The notes beneath the pieces are model-generated. The model saw only the letters and a list, made by a program, of their open reading frames with translations. It did not search any database and was not told the DNA's origin. 64,000 nt of DNA, from positions 685,353 to 749,352 of the forward strand of contig MNCI01016384.1 of assembly GCA_015680685.1 (NCBI GenBank), written 5' to 3'. The translations under genes were made by a program, and so were the position numbers. Origin of the DNA: Gnetum montanum. Lineage: Eukaryota > Streptophyta > Gnetopsida > Gnetales > Gnetaceae. Numbering within the stretch: the stretch's first letter is position 1; every line of letters starts with the position of its first letter. Below are positions 1 through 11,740 of this stretch, piece by piece.

Positions 1-436
1 TCGTAATCAAGTCGTACTTGTCCCACGTTCTAGGAGGTAAGGGTAAGAGAATCTAATCGCGATGAGTAGCCGATTCCTTGGCTAGCTGTACACATTTGTC
101 AACGCTCGTAACCAAGTCGTACTCATGCCGCGTTACTAGGAAAGCAATAAATAACATTAATTAACCCTATCCATGCACTGCAAGGTTTATCCACAAAGCT
201 CGTCTTTATTGCCGTACACAACTTGCATTCAGGTACAAAGCTGCTTGAATAAAGAACCGTTCACTTGGGGGACTCCTACTGCAGGCACATGGAAAATATT
301 CTATCTCTGGGGTGATCAATTTGCCAGAGATTCGCTACTTTACGCCTACTACTACCAATGAGGGGAGTGCTACCTCTTATTTATAGATTTGGCGACGGAC
401 CGCGATATCACGGCTTGTGCAATTCACGTCTCATCA
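1..436 (-). repeat. Truncated LTR, Athila-type family A, minus orientation
   Basis: Closely matches the inner half of the solo LTR at 34916-35887, in the same orientation, and ends in TCATCA at 431-436, the reverse complement of the family's TGATGA start. A reversed TATA box lies near 380 and the reversed AATAAAG poly(A) signal near 210. The window starts inside it, so its other end and any internal element are not visible. The short open frames across it are not genes. Confidence 0.85.
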
Positions 437-919
437 ATGATGAAGGATCCTTAATGTGGATTCATTTGATGAAAAACAAAAGTTAAGGGGGTAGTTTATC
501 ATGTTTCCATTCCCAAATGGAACCATTCGATAATCATAATGGTTCCACTTTGTAAAAAATGATGTAATTATTATAATAAGACCTCAAAGAGCATGTTGTA
601 ATAATGGACATATCTCTTGTGATGATCTTTTAGGATTTGACCTTAGGTATTTATAATTAAGAATTAGAGGTTCTATCAGCATGGAGTTGCAAAGCTACTA
701 AAGGTAAGTGATAGGGCCAGGTGAAGTTTGATATGAATTAGATTGGTCATTCCTCCTAGCCAAGTATAGGTTTAACTATGGCAATGGTGTTGGATTTCCT
801 CTAAGGAATAAATGTCAAAGAAAGGTAATCCCAAGAAACCCATAGAGCATAACTTATATACACTCAATGATTTCACATTTTTTCACATTAATAAAGTTCC
901 TTTTTATTTTCTTCTACAT
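437..919. other. AT-rich stretch, nothing recognised
   Basis: No coding signature, LTR border or tandem repeat that I can defend. It lies between the cut-off LTR and the decayed minus-strand protease. Confidence 0.4.
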
Positions 920-1210
920 TTTCCCTATCACATTCATTATGTAAAATGTCAAATGTTATATATATTTGATGTTTGCTATAACATTTGGAAACAAGATGTC
1001 ACAAACACATTGCTCCTTAACTTGCTTATAATACTTCTTCATCATCCAATAAACTTTGTATGGATTAGGATGAGGAATGGTATATAAATGCAATAATTTT
1101 ATAGCCTTATTAGAGATCACATTCTCTTATTCTCCACCATCAATAAGCAAATTCAAAGAATAGCCTTTAACCTTACAATGCATTCTAAGTAAACTCTTCC
1201 TCATGAAATT
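920..1210 (-). pseudogene. Decayed Ty3/gypsy aspartic protease remnant
   Basis: Read on the minus strand, this stretch gives a retropepsin-like pattern: a hydrophobic run, then LIDGGE, a stop, ENVIS, and further on HPNPYK. Plant Ty3/gypsy proteases of this type normally carry DSGS-ENVVS followed by an HPxPY motif. The catalytic Asp is kept, but the second active-site residue (Ser) reads as Gly and stops interrupt the frame. It lies downstream (minus strand) of the gag remnant at 1370-2430, as expected for one gag-PR unit. No RT follows before the window-start LTR, so the element is truncated. Family assignment is from motif pattern only. Confidence 0.6.
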
Positions 1211-1369
1211 TTAAATAACATTTATATTATCAACATGAATATATCTATTTAACTCAATTTTCTTAATAATTTGCAAAGGTTTAGTCTCACATACCCTTCT
1301 TGAATTTTCAAGCTCATCTTCTTATTTCATAGTTTGGATTTCTTTGCCTTTGGATATATTCCTCTTTGG

Positions 1370-2430
1370 CTTAGTGTACTTCCATTGCCTATGATCATGC
1401 TCACCACAATTATAGCATTAATCCTTATCTTATCTTAGAGATCTATCTCTTTTTCTTCCTCTCATTAAAGGTAATGTAGATTCCCTCTCTTTCTTTTGCT
1501 CATCTTCAATTTGTTCCTTAGATAACTTCTTTGATTTTCATGCTACATTCTTATCATTCTTCTTCTTGTGATCCCTGTCTTTCTTAAATCCTAGCTTTGT
1601 AATTTTCATTTTAGCTTTTACAGTAAGATCATAAGCTTCATCAAGAGTATTAGGTTTATAAAAATTCAATTCTTGCTTATATTGCATTCTTAATCACTCA
1701 TAAAATTAGAAGTTTACTCATATTTAAATCAATGAACATTAGCTTTTTATAAAGTATTATAAAACTCAACATAATAATTCTTTATCTCTTTATCTCCTTG
1801 TCTAAGAAATTTTAGCTTCTTAATGGCTTCATGGTAATAGGAAGTATTCTTAAATTTTTGCTTCAACATGAATTCCATAAGTTGCCAACTCTAAATAAGC
1901 CTACCATGCTCTTTAAAATATTCTATACATTTTCTATCTCACCATTTTTCTAGTAATCCTTCAAGTTTACTCTCAATAATATTTTTCTCAATAATAAAAT
2001 ACTTATTCACAATTCTTAACCAGGAAAGAAATATGTACCCTCAACAACTTTAAAAATTGGAATATCAACATGAGAAATTCTTAAAGAATTTTTCAAAATT
2101 TTTAAAAATCTATCATAATCATTCTTTTTATTAGCATGAATAGAAGGAAAATCTTGGTTCATACCCTTTGAATTCTAGATGTCTCACTTCTTGGAGCTCT
2201 TAGATCACTCCTCCTTGTTGATTAAGGCATAGATGCAAAAGGATATTCCTCCTTAAATTTCTTTGTTTTCCTTCTTAATGCTTCTTCAAAGTCTTAGTAT
2301 TTACTAAATAATAACTTGGAAATAACTTCTTACATTTTAGCCACAGAAGCTTTGAAAGAGTCCTTAAGCTCTTCAAGTTCTTATCCAAGCTCTTGATTAG
2401 TCTTTTCCTTAGGAGTCATATATTTTATAA
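1370..2430 (-). pseudogene. Decayed Ty3/gypsy (chromovirus-like) gag
   Basis: The minus strand carries a Retrotrans_gag-like block near 1650-1900, with ELMEFMLKQKF-type sequence followed by a KKLKFLRQGDKEIKNYYVEF-like segment. Around 1395-1430 there is a zinc knuckle reading CYNCGEHDH, whose last Cys has become Tyr. Several in-frame stops show it is dead. Gag would package the element RNA in a virus-like particle. The initiator-Met primer site (2759-2775) and an LTR lie on the 5' side, so the order LTR-PBS-gag-PR is intact. Chromovirus is the best fit from the PBS and knuckle; the exact clade is not resolved. Confidence 0.65.
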
Positions 2431-2758
2431 GTCTAAAGGCAAGATATCAAAGCAACACAGTTGGTATCCATAAATAATTTCTCAAATATCCACAACAATA
2501 TTCATTTAATTCAAATAAAAAGACATTATGCTTTAACACAGAAGTGTAAATTTAAAAGCAATTCACTTAAAATTGTAGCCTTTCAAGTAAATGGATGTTC
2601 AATTATCATAAAATCAATAAGATTCAACTAGGATCAAAGGAATTCTTAACAATATTGACCAATTCAAATCCTAATTAGGCAAAAACATACCAAATTATTC
2701 AAAATTCTTCAAGATTTGGATGAAGATCATCAATTAAAAATGTAAAATGCTTTGAAAA

Positions 2759-2775
2759 CAATGCTATGATACCCA
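2759..2775 (-). other. Primer-binding site, initiator tRNA-Met type
   Basis: The minus strand reads TGGGTATCATAGCATTG, against the usual plant form TGGTATCAGAGC. It sits between the LTR end and gag, where a primer site should be. One inserted G and one substitution. Confidence 0.6.
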
Positions 2776-2777
2776 TA

Positions 2778-3450
2778 TGATGTGTAGCCAATTGCTACAA
2801 CTTCAAATGGACCTAATTTCACACTATACAAATCCAATTTAGCTTAGAAAAATAAGAACACAAGGAAATGGAGACATCCTTCCTCTATTAATTAAGTTCA
2901 AGATGAGAAATACAACAATAATGATCTTTTAAGGACCTTAGAGTTCACACAAGTTCCCACTTAATCCCTCTCAAAGATGGCTTACACCTAGAGCACACAA
3001 GCTTAAGATAAGATAACACTGATAGGAGACTCTTCACTTCCCTTAGCTACTCTCTCCCTCAAGTGCTCTCTATGTTGCCTCTCATTTCTCTTCACCTTAT
3101 CATAGGCTCTTTTAACTTTGCTTCTAGCCTTTGTTATCCTTTTATAGTCACTAAAGTGACCTTTGGTCTTTCCATCAAAATTTACACTTTTTTTGAAAAA
3201 TGAATTTTCCTCAAACTATGAATGACTACAGCACATAGTCACCTTGTAGTTTCCAACATGTGATCATACTACAATTCACACCTTAATCACACTAGTAAAA
3301 CTTGGAATATTTCTTCTTTATTTTGACTTTGATTGCAATCAACTACAACTCGCAATCATGATTTTTGACATTAGCAACTTTGAAACTCGATTCACACCAT
3401 AAACTACAATAGCTTGCTAATGAGCGACAAGGTATTCTAATACTCAATCA
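2778..3450 (-). repeat. Probable 5' LTR of the chromovirus-like remnant
   Basis: It starts at the primer site with a minus-strand CATCA end. The right border is not resolved; 3450 is a guess. No second copy is present in the window, so LTR status rests on the adjacent primer site. Confidence 0.4.
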
Positions 3451-3765
3451 TACAAGTCATAAGTATTCATGTGCAACTAGATCATAATTTGTGGATAGAT
3501 AATATAAGTATACTAGTAAGTTGAGAGTAAGTTTGTAATTGTTGTCTTCCCACTTAGAGTTTGCAAAGTACAAAATATATGGTTTAACTCTTAGTGAGGC
3601 ATATGATAAAATGATGTTGATTGGCTTTATGCTAAGTATAAACATGATGAAAATGAATATAATTTCTATCTCTAAGTACAATGAAAAGGTAAAGCTATTC
3701 TATCTTATGGTGATAAGTATTTGTTCATGATTTTCGGTACACATTCTGGGCCAATGTAACTATCA
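3451..3765 (-). repeat. Left flank of the LTR nest; partly old Athila-type LTR
   Basis: The sequence just left of the CTAGG at 3766 reads, on the minus strand, as the continuation of the old LTR at 14632-15283 (the segment that in relatives follows TTGGTAATCC). How far left it reaches is unclear; TGATGA at 3645 is one possible end. The short open frames here are not credible genes. Confidence 0.35.
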
Positions 3766-3770
3766 CTAGG

Positions 3771-4574
3771 TGATGAACAACAATATCTCTTACGTGATAT
3801 CGTGCACGTGATATCACATACGTGATATCACATCCTGACTTATCTTCTATAAATAAGAGGCGGCACCCTTGGTTCCTGATACAATTAGATTTAGACCCTT
3901 AGCCAAACTCTTGCAATTTTATCATTCCAGAGTTAGAATTATTTCTGTGTGCCCGCAGTAGGAGTCATAGAGTGAATGGATCTTTATTCGAGCAATTTGT
4001 ACCTAAGCACAATTTTGTGTACGGCAATAAAGACGAACTTTATGATAAACCTTGCAACATACAAATTAAGCTAATTAGTAATTAATGATTTTTTAATGCT
4101 TTCCTAGTTAATGAATATCTCTCTCAACCTTCAACCCCCTTAGTTAAATACACTTAGTACGACCGCTTTGAGCATGCATGTAGCGCTTGGTAACCCAGTA
4201 ACGATTAGCATTTGGTAATCCCAATAGCGTTGCATTGGTTCATGATGTGTATGGCAAGTGGGAATAGATACTAGTGTTAGGAACATTTAGAACTTAGTTA
4301 ATGAATAGTTAATGTAAGTTAGCCACTTAGTTCTCTCTCCCTCTCCTTTATTAGCAGAAGACATAAAAAATACAAAAGCTATAAAAATTGTATACCTCAA
4401 GCTTACTTAACCATACAACCGTGACAATACAAGTAAGTTTGGGAAGAAAATGATTGATTAACCCTGAGTGTTCCATTAAGGCACATAAGCACCTGGTCCT
4501 TGGAGTTTGATTGGATCGTGCGTGAAACACTCATATTCGTATGGTTGAGTGTAGGGGTACCTCACCACTCATCA
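3771..4574 (+). repeat. Solo LTR, Athila-type family A
   Basis: An 804-bp LTR from TGATGA to TCATCA, with a TATA box at 3848-3855 and an AATAAAG signal near 4035. The U3 holds several GATATC palindromes (about 3785-3830). It is flanked on both sides by CTAGG (3766-3770 and 4575-4579), the expected 5-bp target duplication. No internal sequence is attached, so it is a solo LTR formed by LTR-LTR recombination. Confidence 0.85.
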
Positions 4575-4579
4575 CTAGG

Positions 4580-5431
4580 TGATGAATCGTGTTTTTCATA
4601 AGCTTCAATATTAGAGTGGCCATGATATTGGGTACATAATATCATAGCCCAAGATGCGATATCAGGCTTTCAATATCGTAGGATACTCCCAAGCCTATAA
4701 ATACAACCCTTAGGCACATGATTCGGGAGTAGTTTTTGAACTCAAGTAGTGAAATTCTTGCAATTTTTTTATTTGAGAGTTAGAATATTTTCCAAGTGCC
4801 TGCAATAGGAGGTCTAAGTGTGATCAGATCTTTATTCAAGCATTGATGTACCTGAACACACCATTGTGTTGGCAATAAAGATGATCTCTTGGATTCATCC
4901 TTGCAGCACTTGAGACTTTCTTTCATGCATTTACATATCATGATTTCATGTAGTTTAGATTAATGTTATTCATTCGATAATCAATATTGATTAGTTAAGC
5001 AACTAATTAGAATACACAAGCATGACCCCTTTGAACACACATGTGACACTTGGTAGCTCAGAAACGGTTAGTGTTTGACAACCCAGCAATGTTTACACGA
5101 AGTTCAAGATATGTCTGAGAAGTGGGGACAGTTACTTGTGTTAGGCTAGATTAGACAATAGTTTACTTTGCACTTAATTACTCTCACTTTTATTCTTGTT
5201 TTAGGTGATCAAATTGATAAAACACAAAATAATAAAAATCTTGTGTTTCAGTCACACTTAACCATACACTTGCATTTCATAAGTGAGACTGGGAAGACAA
5301 TGAATGGACAACATGAACTCACCATTTAGCTCTAGCGTACTTGGTAATTAAAGTCTACAAAATTTGACCAAATTGCACGTGAATGCCTATGATTGATATG
5401 GTTGGGTGTAGGGGTACCTCACTACTCATCA
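4580..5431 (+). repeat. 5' LTR of element 1
   Basis: TATA box at 4696-4703 and AATAAAG near 4880. The U3 has weakened GATATC palindromes at 4620-4680. It ends TCATCA one base before the primer site. Confidence 0.93.
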
Positions 5432-5432
5432 T

Positions 5433-5450
5433 TGGCACTGTTGCCAGGGA
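5433..5450 (+). other. Primer-binding site, tRNA-Asp type
   Basis: Reads TGGCACTGTTGCCAGGGA. The Athila-type site complementary to tRNA-Asp is TGGCGCCGTTGCCGGGGA. All three differences are CpG decay (CG to CA or TG). Confidence 0.85.
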
Positions 5451-5599
5451 CTTTAATTCTACATGTGCTATCTAAACTTAGTGAAACTTAGTAACCTCAT
5501 TGTTCAAACCCTAAGAGTCAAATCTTACAAAAAAAATTATTATTACAACTAAATTAAATCTTAACTGCACACTACGTATTGATTCATTAATATAAAATT

Positions 5600-8040
5600 T
5601 CTTCTTCTCATAGGAGTCTATCTCCACCCAAGGCAAACCAAGTGCCTCAACAATACTGGGTGGTATATGCTCATATCAATGAGTATGTACCAGACTTCAC
5701 CTTCATCTTCCATCAAGATGAAATGTTGTGGTGGTGTGACATGAAAGGAAACATTGTGTTGCCACTAGATTGATCTATTCCAACTATGCTCCAACTAATG
5801 CTTGCACGACATGGACTTCAACATCTTCATGGGGAGTATGAGATGTGAGATCCCAATTCAAAGGATTCTCATGCCGCTGAAGCACAAAGGTTAAGGGATT
5901 GTCAACTGGAGCACCAACATGAGCTTGTGAAGGAAAAGGGTTCAAACACTTTTCCACCTCTACTTTGCCCATTATATGGAGGTGAATACTTCTTTAAGGG
6001 CTTTTCCTTTAGTGATACTCCTCTCTTTGACTTTGGTCAAGGGGCCCTCAACCAGAATGTGAAATCCACAATTTATAATCTAGGTTCTAGTCAAAATAGT
6101 TCTAATAACAAAAATGGATCTGGAGGAGCAAGTCATGATAAGGGGACAAATGGAGGCCACAATCATGATTTTAGTCATGATCATTGAAGAAAGGATGGTA
6201 GGCGTCGACACAATGCAAGTTCTCCTTCCTCTTCTCCTTCATTATCTTCTTCTTCATCATCTAGCTCAAATCATGGCTGCAGAGGACATGACCATGATGG
6301 AGGTGACCAACAGGACCAAAATAATAGAAGGGATCGTCAGGATAGTCATGATTGAAGGCATGGGCAATCCAAAGAGATCCATTGCCATGAAAGAAGGGTT
6401 AGTAGAAAACATCATAGGCACCATCACCATGGCCTTAATGAACCTCTACTTGCCACTTGGAGCATGTTAAACATTGCAAAGCTTGTGAGGATCCCAACAA
6501 GACATGTAAATGATAGAAAAATAAAGAGGCTGGACATGAACAACATCCCTCGATTTGAGGGTAGCTATGATGCTAATCTACAAAACCATCTCCAAGCCTT
6601 CTAGGATGCATGTGCCTTGCAGAATATTGAGAATAATTGGCAAAAGTTGAAATTATTTTCAAGGACACTCATTAAGGAAGCAGAAAACTAGTACCGGTCC
6701 TTGGAGCCAAAATCAATCCAGTAGTGGAGTACGATATTAGAATTGTTTAATGACAAATATCAAATGTACTCCTGAGTGTCCAATTTGAGGAAGCAGATCC
6801 AAGGTGGAAACAAGAAAACCATGAGCCATTGGATGCTGCTACTGGCCGATACTACTCTCTATTGCATAAGTGTCCTAGCCATGGATACTCTCAACTTGAT
6901 CAACTTTGCCATATCATAGATGGGTTACAGTCTAAAATAAGGAAAACCCTTGGTGTCTATGCTCAAGGGAGATTGATAGAGTTAAGCACCCGTCAGATCC
7001 AAAAGTTAATTGAGCAGGTAGCTAGGGAGGAGGGAGAATTCAGAAAGTGAAAAACTACAAAGGAATATAACAGGGACCCTTCTATCTGCAAAAGGGAGGT
7101 TCAATTTTGTGACAATGAGGATGAGTTAACCAAAGATGACATGGCTAATCAGAAAACCTTGCCACTCCAAAAATTGCAATCTAAAATCATGGCTAAGGTT
7201 GACCAATTATGGGACTCCATGGATAATAAGTTTTAAGTTGTTTTAAAAATTTCTAAAGAGTCCAAGGAGCAAAGTGGTGGACATGAGCGCTAGAGACATA
7301 AGGAAGCTAAATGTGCCATATCCAAGGGTAAGGGTATGATGGTTGCAATAGAGATGGTTACAGATAGCAAATCAGATGATGATGATGGGTGTGACATCTA
7401 CCAGTATGAACATCCCAAGGGATGTTATCCAATTGTGTCAGACTTGCAGGAATCTGGGGTGTATGCCTTACATCCACAACTTACACAAAGGCAAACATTC
7501 AAAAGATTACCTTATCCACAGGTAGCTCTCGACAGTTCCACCAACCACAGTAATATTATCCAAGTGGAACTCCACCGCAACCCTATGAATTGTACTAGCA
7601 GGGGTAGCAACCACAATCATGGGCATTAGCACCTCCAAGACAATAGTACCCCTACTGGAAACCATATCTCTATGGTTATTATGTTCAAAAACCTTCATCT
7701 CCATGGAACTCCTCTGATCATGTTGCTGCTTACCAACCTCACCACTACCCTCCTATTCTTGCACCTACTCCTTTGCCTCCTACACAGATACCACCTACTC
7801 CATCCATGCAAGGTGAATTGCCTACCCAACCATACCAAAGAAATGCTACGAGGGAAATTAATTTGCAATTGGTCAACCAACCAAGCGGGTTGGAACCATG
7901 ATCAAAGAAAAGACCCTTCTTCTAACCTCGCAGTCTACTAAAGCCCTCAAACACATCAGTGGTTGGTAGCCCTGCTCCTCCACCTTCCTCTACCTCACCT
8001 TTATCTAAGTCCCCTTCAAACCAAAATCCCTCTTGAATCC
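5600..8040 (+). pseudogene. Decayed gag of element 1
   Basis: Gag-type coding sequence without a usable single frame. Landmarks: a proline-rich N-terminus near 5640 (QVPQQYW), a DFGQGALNQN block near 6030, the NNIPRFEG motif near 6540 opening the capsid-like domain (to about 7050), and a knuckle-like box near 7390-7425. The box reads CDIYQYEHPKGC where element 2 has CEICQYDHPKGC, so one Cys has become Tyr. It aligns along its length with gag of element 2 (24803-27360). Stops are frequent, many of them TAG where the relative has Gln or Trp. The product would have been the structural capsid protein; none can be made now. Confidence 0.8.
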
Positions 8041-8059
8041 ACACTGTAATGTTAACCCA

Positions 8060-8560
8060 TGTTGTATCTAATTAGATTTGAGCTGATAACCTACCCAGCA
8101 AGTTAGCTAATCTTGGGAGTCCCTTAGTATATTTGCAAATTACTGAGAATGAGCCTTGTAAAGCTCTTCTTAACTCTGGTTCTAGTGTTAATTTGATCTT
8201 GCATGAGATGTACTCTATGTGGAACTTTCCTCCCTTGAAGAAGAGCAACATCAAGCTAGAGTTGACAAACTAGTCCATCACTATTTCATTAGGACTGGTA
8301 GAAGACATTATGACCACCGTTTGTGAGTAGTCATATCCTACTGACTTCTTAGTAATCAAGGTGGAGAACTATAAGGGAAACTTCCCAATTATTATGGGAA
8401 GGGTGTGGTTAAGCACTATTAATACCAAAATGGACATTAGGGATCTTTCCTTAAAGATATCTAAAAAAATGAATTTGGAAAGATCGAGAAGAAGAGGATT
8501 CCATGTATTGTGTACAGTGATTCAAGATGTTATTGTGTGTAGAAGCTATGGTTAGTGAAG
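8060..8560 (+). pseudogene. Decayed aspartic protease region of element 1
   Basis: The active-site loop near 8165-8195 reads LLNSGSSVNLI, so the catalytic Asp of D-S-G is Asn (a G-to-A change). Downstream come KKSNIKLEL and FPIIMGRVWLS (the ILGRPWL-type motif) near 8390. Element 2 has the same blocks with a different defect (DLG). Between the protease and RT, 8560-9050 is linker without a recognised domain. Confidence 0.75.
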
Positions 8561-9049
8561 TGAACATCTATCTCTACATGCAAGCAGTGTGCACTAGAAG
8601 TTGAAATCCAAAGATGTTTGTACACGAAAGCTACAAAATAAGAAGGCACCCAATGGTTGATAGTTGATTCTAGCAGTAGTACATTGTGCATAGAACCTAC
8701 TGAGGGCCTAACATGTGAATATGTTGCAAGTATGGATGAACTCAAGCAAGTTCATCACCAGCTATCTGAGGGAGTAAATGATGATACCAATTGGGGAGAG
8801 TTGGAGATTCTTAACAATTTCAAATAAGAACCCCTTGAATTAAAGACACTACCAACCAGAATGGAGCATGTGCTCTTAAAAAATGAAAATCTGATCATTA
8901 TTAATGACAAACTTGTTGTAGGACAAAAGAAGATGTTGATGAATGTTATGGAAAAATGGTTAGTAACCTTTGCCTGGTCATATTATAAGCTCACAGGAAT
9001 AGATCCAAGAATATGCTAGCACCAAATATATATTAACCCTATCATTAAG

Positions 9050-10440
9050 TTGAAATGACAGCCATAGTGACATTTGAATCCCAAATTAAAGTAAATTATC
9101 AAAGAGGAGATCGAGCAACTCCTCAAGGTGGGATTCATCTACCCTGTTGCAAATAGTGAGCAAGTTAATCCACTCATGATCATGCCTAAGAAAGGAGGCA
9201 AATGGTGGGTCTGCATTGACTTCTAGCTACTCAATATGGCAACTTTCAAAGATCATTTTCCATTACCTTTAGTCAACCAAGTGCTAGACACCATTTCTAG
9301 GCATAGCTATTATAGCTTTCTACATGGTTATAGTGGCTATAACCAAATTCAGATCACACCAGAGGACTAGGTAAAGATGGCTTTCACAAGTCTGTGGGGG
9401 ACTTTTGCTTATCGTCAAATGCCATTTGGTCTATGTAATGCCCCAACTACATTTCAACAATTAGTCCTTAACATTTTCCAACAACAAATTGGTAGTGGGG
9501 TAGAAGTCTTCATGAATGACTTTTCTACCTATGGAGCTATGTTCGAGCAAGCCCTAGACTATCTTGAGTAGGTGTTGAGGAGATGTGTTAAAACAAATCT
9601 CTGGCTCAATTGGCAAAAGAGCCATCTTATGGTCTAGGAAGGCATAGTCTTGGGGCATCGTATCTCAAAAGCAAGAATCAAGGTGGACCTTAAAAGGATA
9701 AGGGTCATCCAAGGAATAACCCATCAACCAAAAATAGTTAAAGAAATGTAGTCATTCCTTGGCCATACTAGCTACTACTAGCACTTCATCGAGAACTTTT
9801 CCAAAATTCCCAAGTCGTTGGTTGAATTAACAAAGAAAGATGCACCATTTGTCTAGACCCCTACATGTGAAACAACATTTCAACAACTAAAGCAAAAGCT
9901 TGTTGAGACCCTAATTCTACAAGCACCTAATTAGTTCATGTCATTTCATGTGATGACTAATGCATCAAATTATGCTTTAGGGATAGTGCTTATGTAACTG
10001 GATGATTAAAAATGTCCATATTACATTCACTACGCAAGTTGAAGTATCGCAGGTGCACAACTAAACTACACCACTATAGAAACAGAATTGATGGTGGTGG
10101 TGTTTGCCTTAGAAAAGTTCAAGCATTATGTGCTTGGTTATAAAGCCTTTGTGCACACAGATCATAGCATCATCTAGTTTTTAATGAATAAACCAATGAT
10201 GAGCCCCCCTGTCATATGGTAGCTCATGATTTTACAAGAATTTGATCTCACAATGGTAGATCGAAAAGGAGTGAAAAATGTGGTCGTCAATCACTTATCA
10301 TGGCTAAGATGGGATGACAAGGAGAAAGGGAGTCCCTTATTTGATCAATTTCTTAATGAATCTTTCTTTGTAGGGGTTATTAATGCAGAAATGGCTAATC
10401 AAGATGGTATGACACCATTCTCACTTATTTGCTCAAGTAA
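9050..10440 (+). pseudogene. Decayed reverse transcriptase and RNase H of element 1
   Basis: RT blocks in order: PLMIMPKKGGKW near 9175, FPLPLVNQVLDT near 9260, MPFGLCNAPTTFQQ near 9420, and the catalytic box VFMNDFSTYG near 9510 where relatives have VFMDDFS. RNase H follows: FHVMTNASNYALG near 9945 (the first catalytic Asp reads Asn), ETELMVVVFALEKFKHY near 10080, HTDHS near 10155, and an LQEFDLTMVDRKG tail near 10235. At least eight in-frame stops remain. RT-RH would copy element RNA into DNA; this copy cannot. The box with Phe-Met before Asp-Asp and DFS after it is what points to Athila. Confidence 0.88.
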
Positions 10441-11690
10441 GAACTACCGCAAGGGCTAGACACCCAGAATAAACAACAGTTTCTTCTCCAAGTTAAGCAT
10501 TTAATGAAAATCAATGGGAACCTTTATAAAGTATGTCCCAATGGCCCGATATTCTAGTGTGTCCCTAACATGGATCAACTACAAGTTCTCTATGATGCTC
10601 ATGAAGTCCTTGTGAGGGCCATTATGTTGGGAGATGCATGGCCATAAAAATCCTCATGGCAGGATATTACTAGCCAACAATCTTCAAGGATGCACACCAA
10701 TTCATCTGCACTTGTAATCATTATCAAAGGGATGGTGGAATGAAAACTCGAATGAAGGGGCCACAACAATGCATTCAGCCTCTTGAGCCATTCAATATTT
10801 TAGGTATTAACTCTATGGGTCCCATTACACCTTTGTCAAATGGAAAGGCATATATAATAGTCACGACTGACTATTGCACTAAGTGGGTAGAAGCAACAGC
10901 CATCACCGACTATACATCCACTACTACTACTTGATTTGTATAACAAAATATCATAAATAGGTTTCGTGTGTCTCATACATTAATCTCTGATAATGGAACT
11001 CATTTCACAGGTGCCACTTTTCGAAAACTTATGCAACACTTGGGGGTTGAGCACAAACTCACAACACCTTATCACCCACAAGCCAATGGTCAGGCTGAAG
11101 TCACTGATCAAGAGATTATAAAAATTCTAATGTGCACTATTAGTAAGTACCGAAGGAATTGGAGCATCAAATTAAAAAATTCCCTCTAGGCCTATCACTC
11201 CACATGGAAGCTTCCCATAGGTTATTCTCCCTATGAGCTCATGTATGGAAAACTACCAACACTACCCATCCAATCTGAGCTCTGTACACTCTCTACAGCC
11301 TGTGACCTTGACATGGATCTAAGTCTAGCATAAAAGAAAATATTAATGAACCTCAACTTGCTAAATCAAAATCTATTAATGGCCCTATCATCCAATGCAA
11401 TGCATAAGGCATTCAATAAGAAATGCCATGACCTCAAAATAAGGAAAGTCAAGTTTCAACTAGGAGACAAGGTTCTTTACTAGAATCCTACACATGTACC
11501 TCAATAAACCGAATTTCAAATGTTGTGGAAAGGACATTACATTATTGAAGATATTTTTCCATCTAGGGCCATGATTATCTATAAACCTGATAGCCTAGAC
11601 AAGAAGAAATTAGTCAACATCCAACAACTGAAACTTTTCCATGAGCCCAAGCCAACCAACTCAACAAACACCTTGCCAAATGGATAACCA
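10440..11690 (+). pseudogene. Decayed integrase of element 1
   Basis: The zinc-binding N-terminus (about 10550-10740) is eroded. The core begins at GINSMGP near 10803, where the first Asp of the D-D-E triad reads Asn. The second Asp (SDNGTHF, near 10987) and the Glu (NGQAEVT, near 11090) are kept. A GYSPYELMYGK motif follows near 11220 and a C-terminal block to about 11690. Stops interrupt the core. Element 2 keeps the first Asp but lacks the C-terminal block. Confidence 0.85.
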
Positions 11691-11727
11691 CACTCAATCT
11701 TTCGAATCTCCTCCTTCCAACTTAGTC

Positions 11728-11740
11728 GTGGGGGAGATGG
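11728..11740 (+). other. Internal polypurine-tract-like site at the end of pol
   Basis: GTGGGGGAGATGG preceded by TTAGTC. The same lead-in, TTGTCGTGAAGG, lies directly before the 3' LTR, so this looks like a second copy of the plus-strand primer region. Element 2 has it at 30757-30769. Confidence 0.5.

Noticed and set aside
173-361. Short open frames inside LTRs (also 14906-15253, 44026-44220 and 56609-56896)
   Set aside because: They fall within LTR or minisatellite sequence and are not shared as frames between copies.
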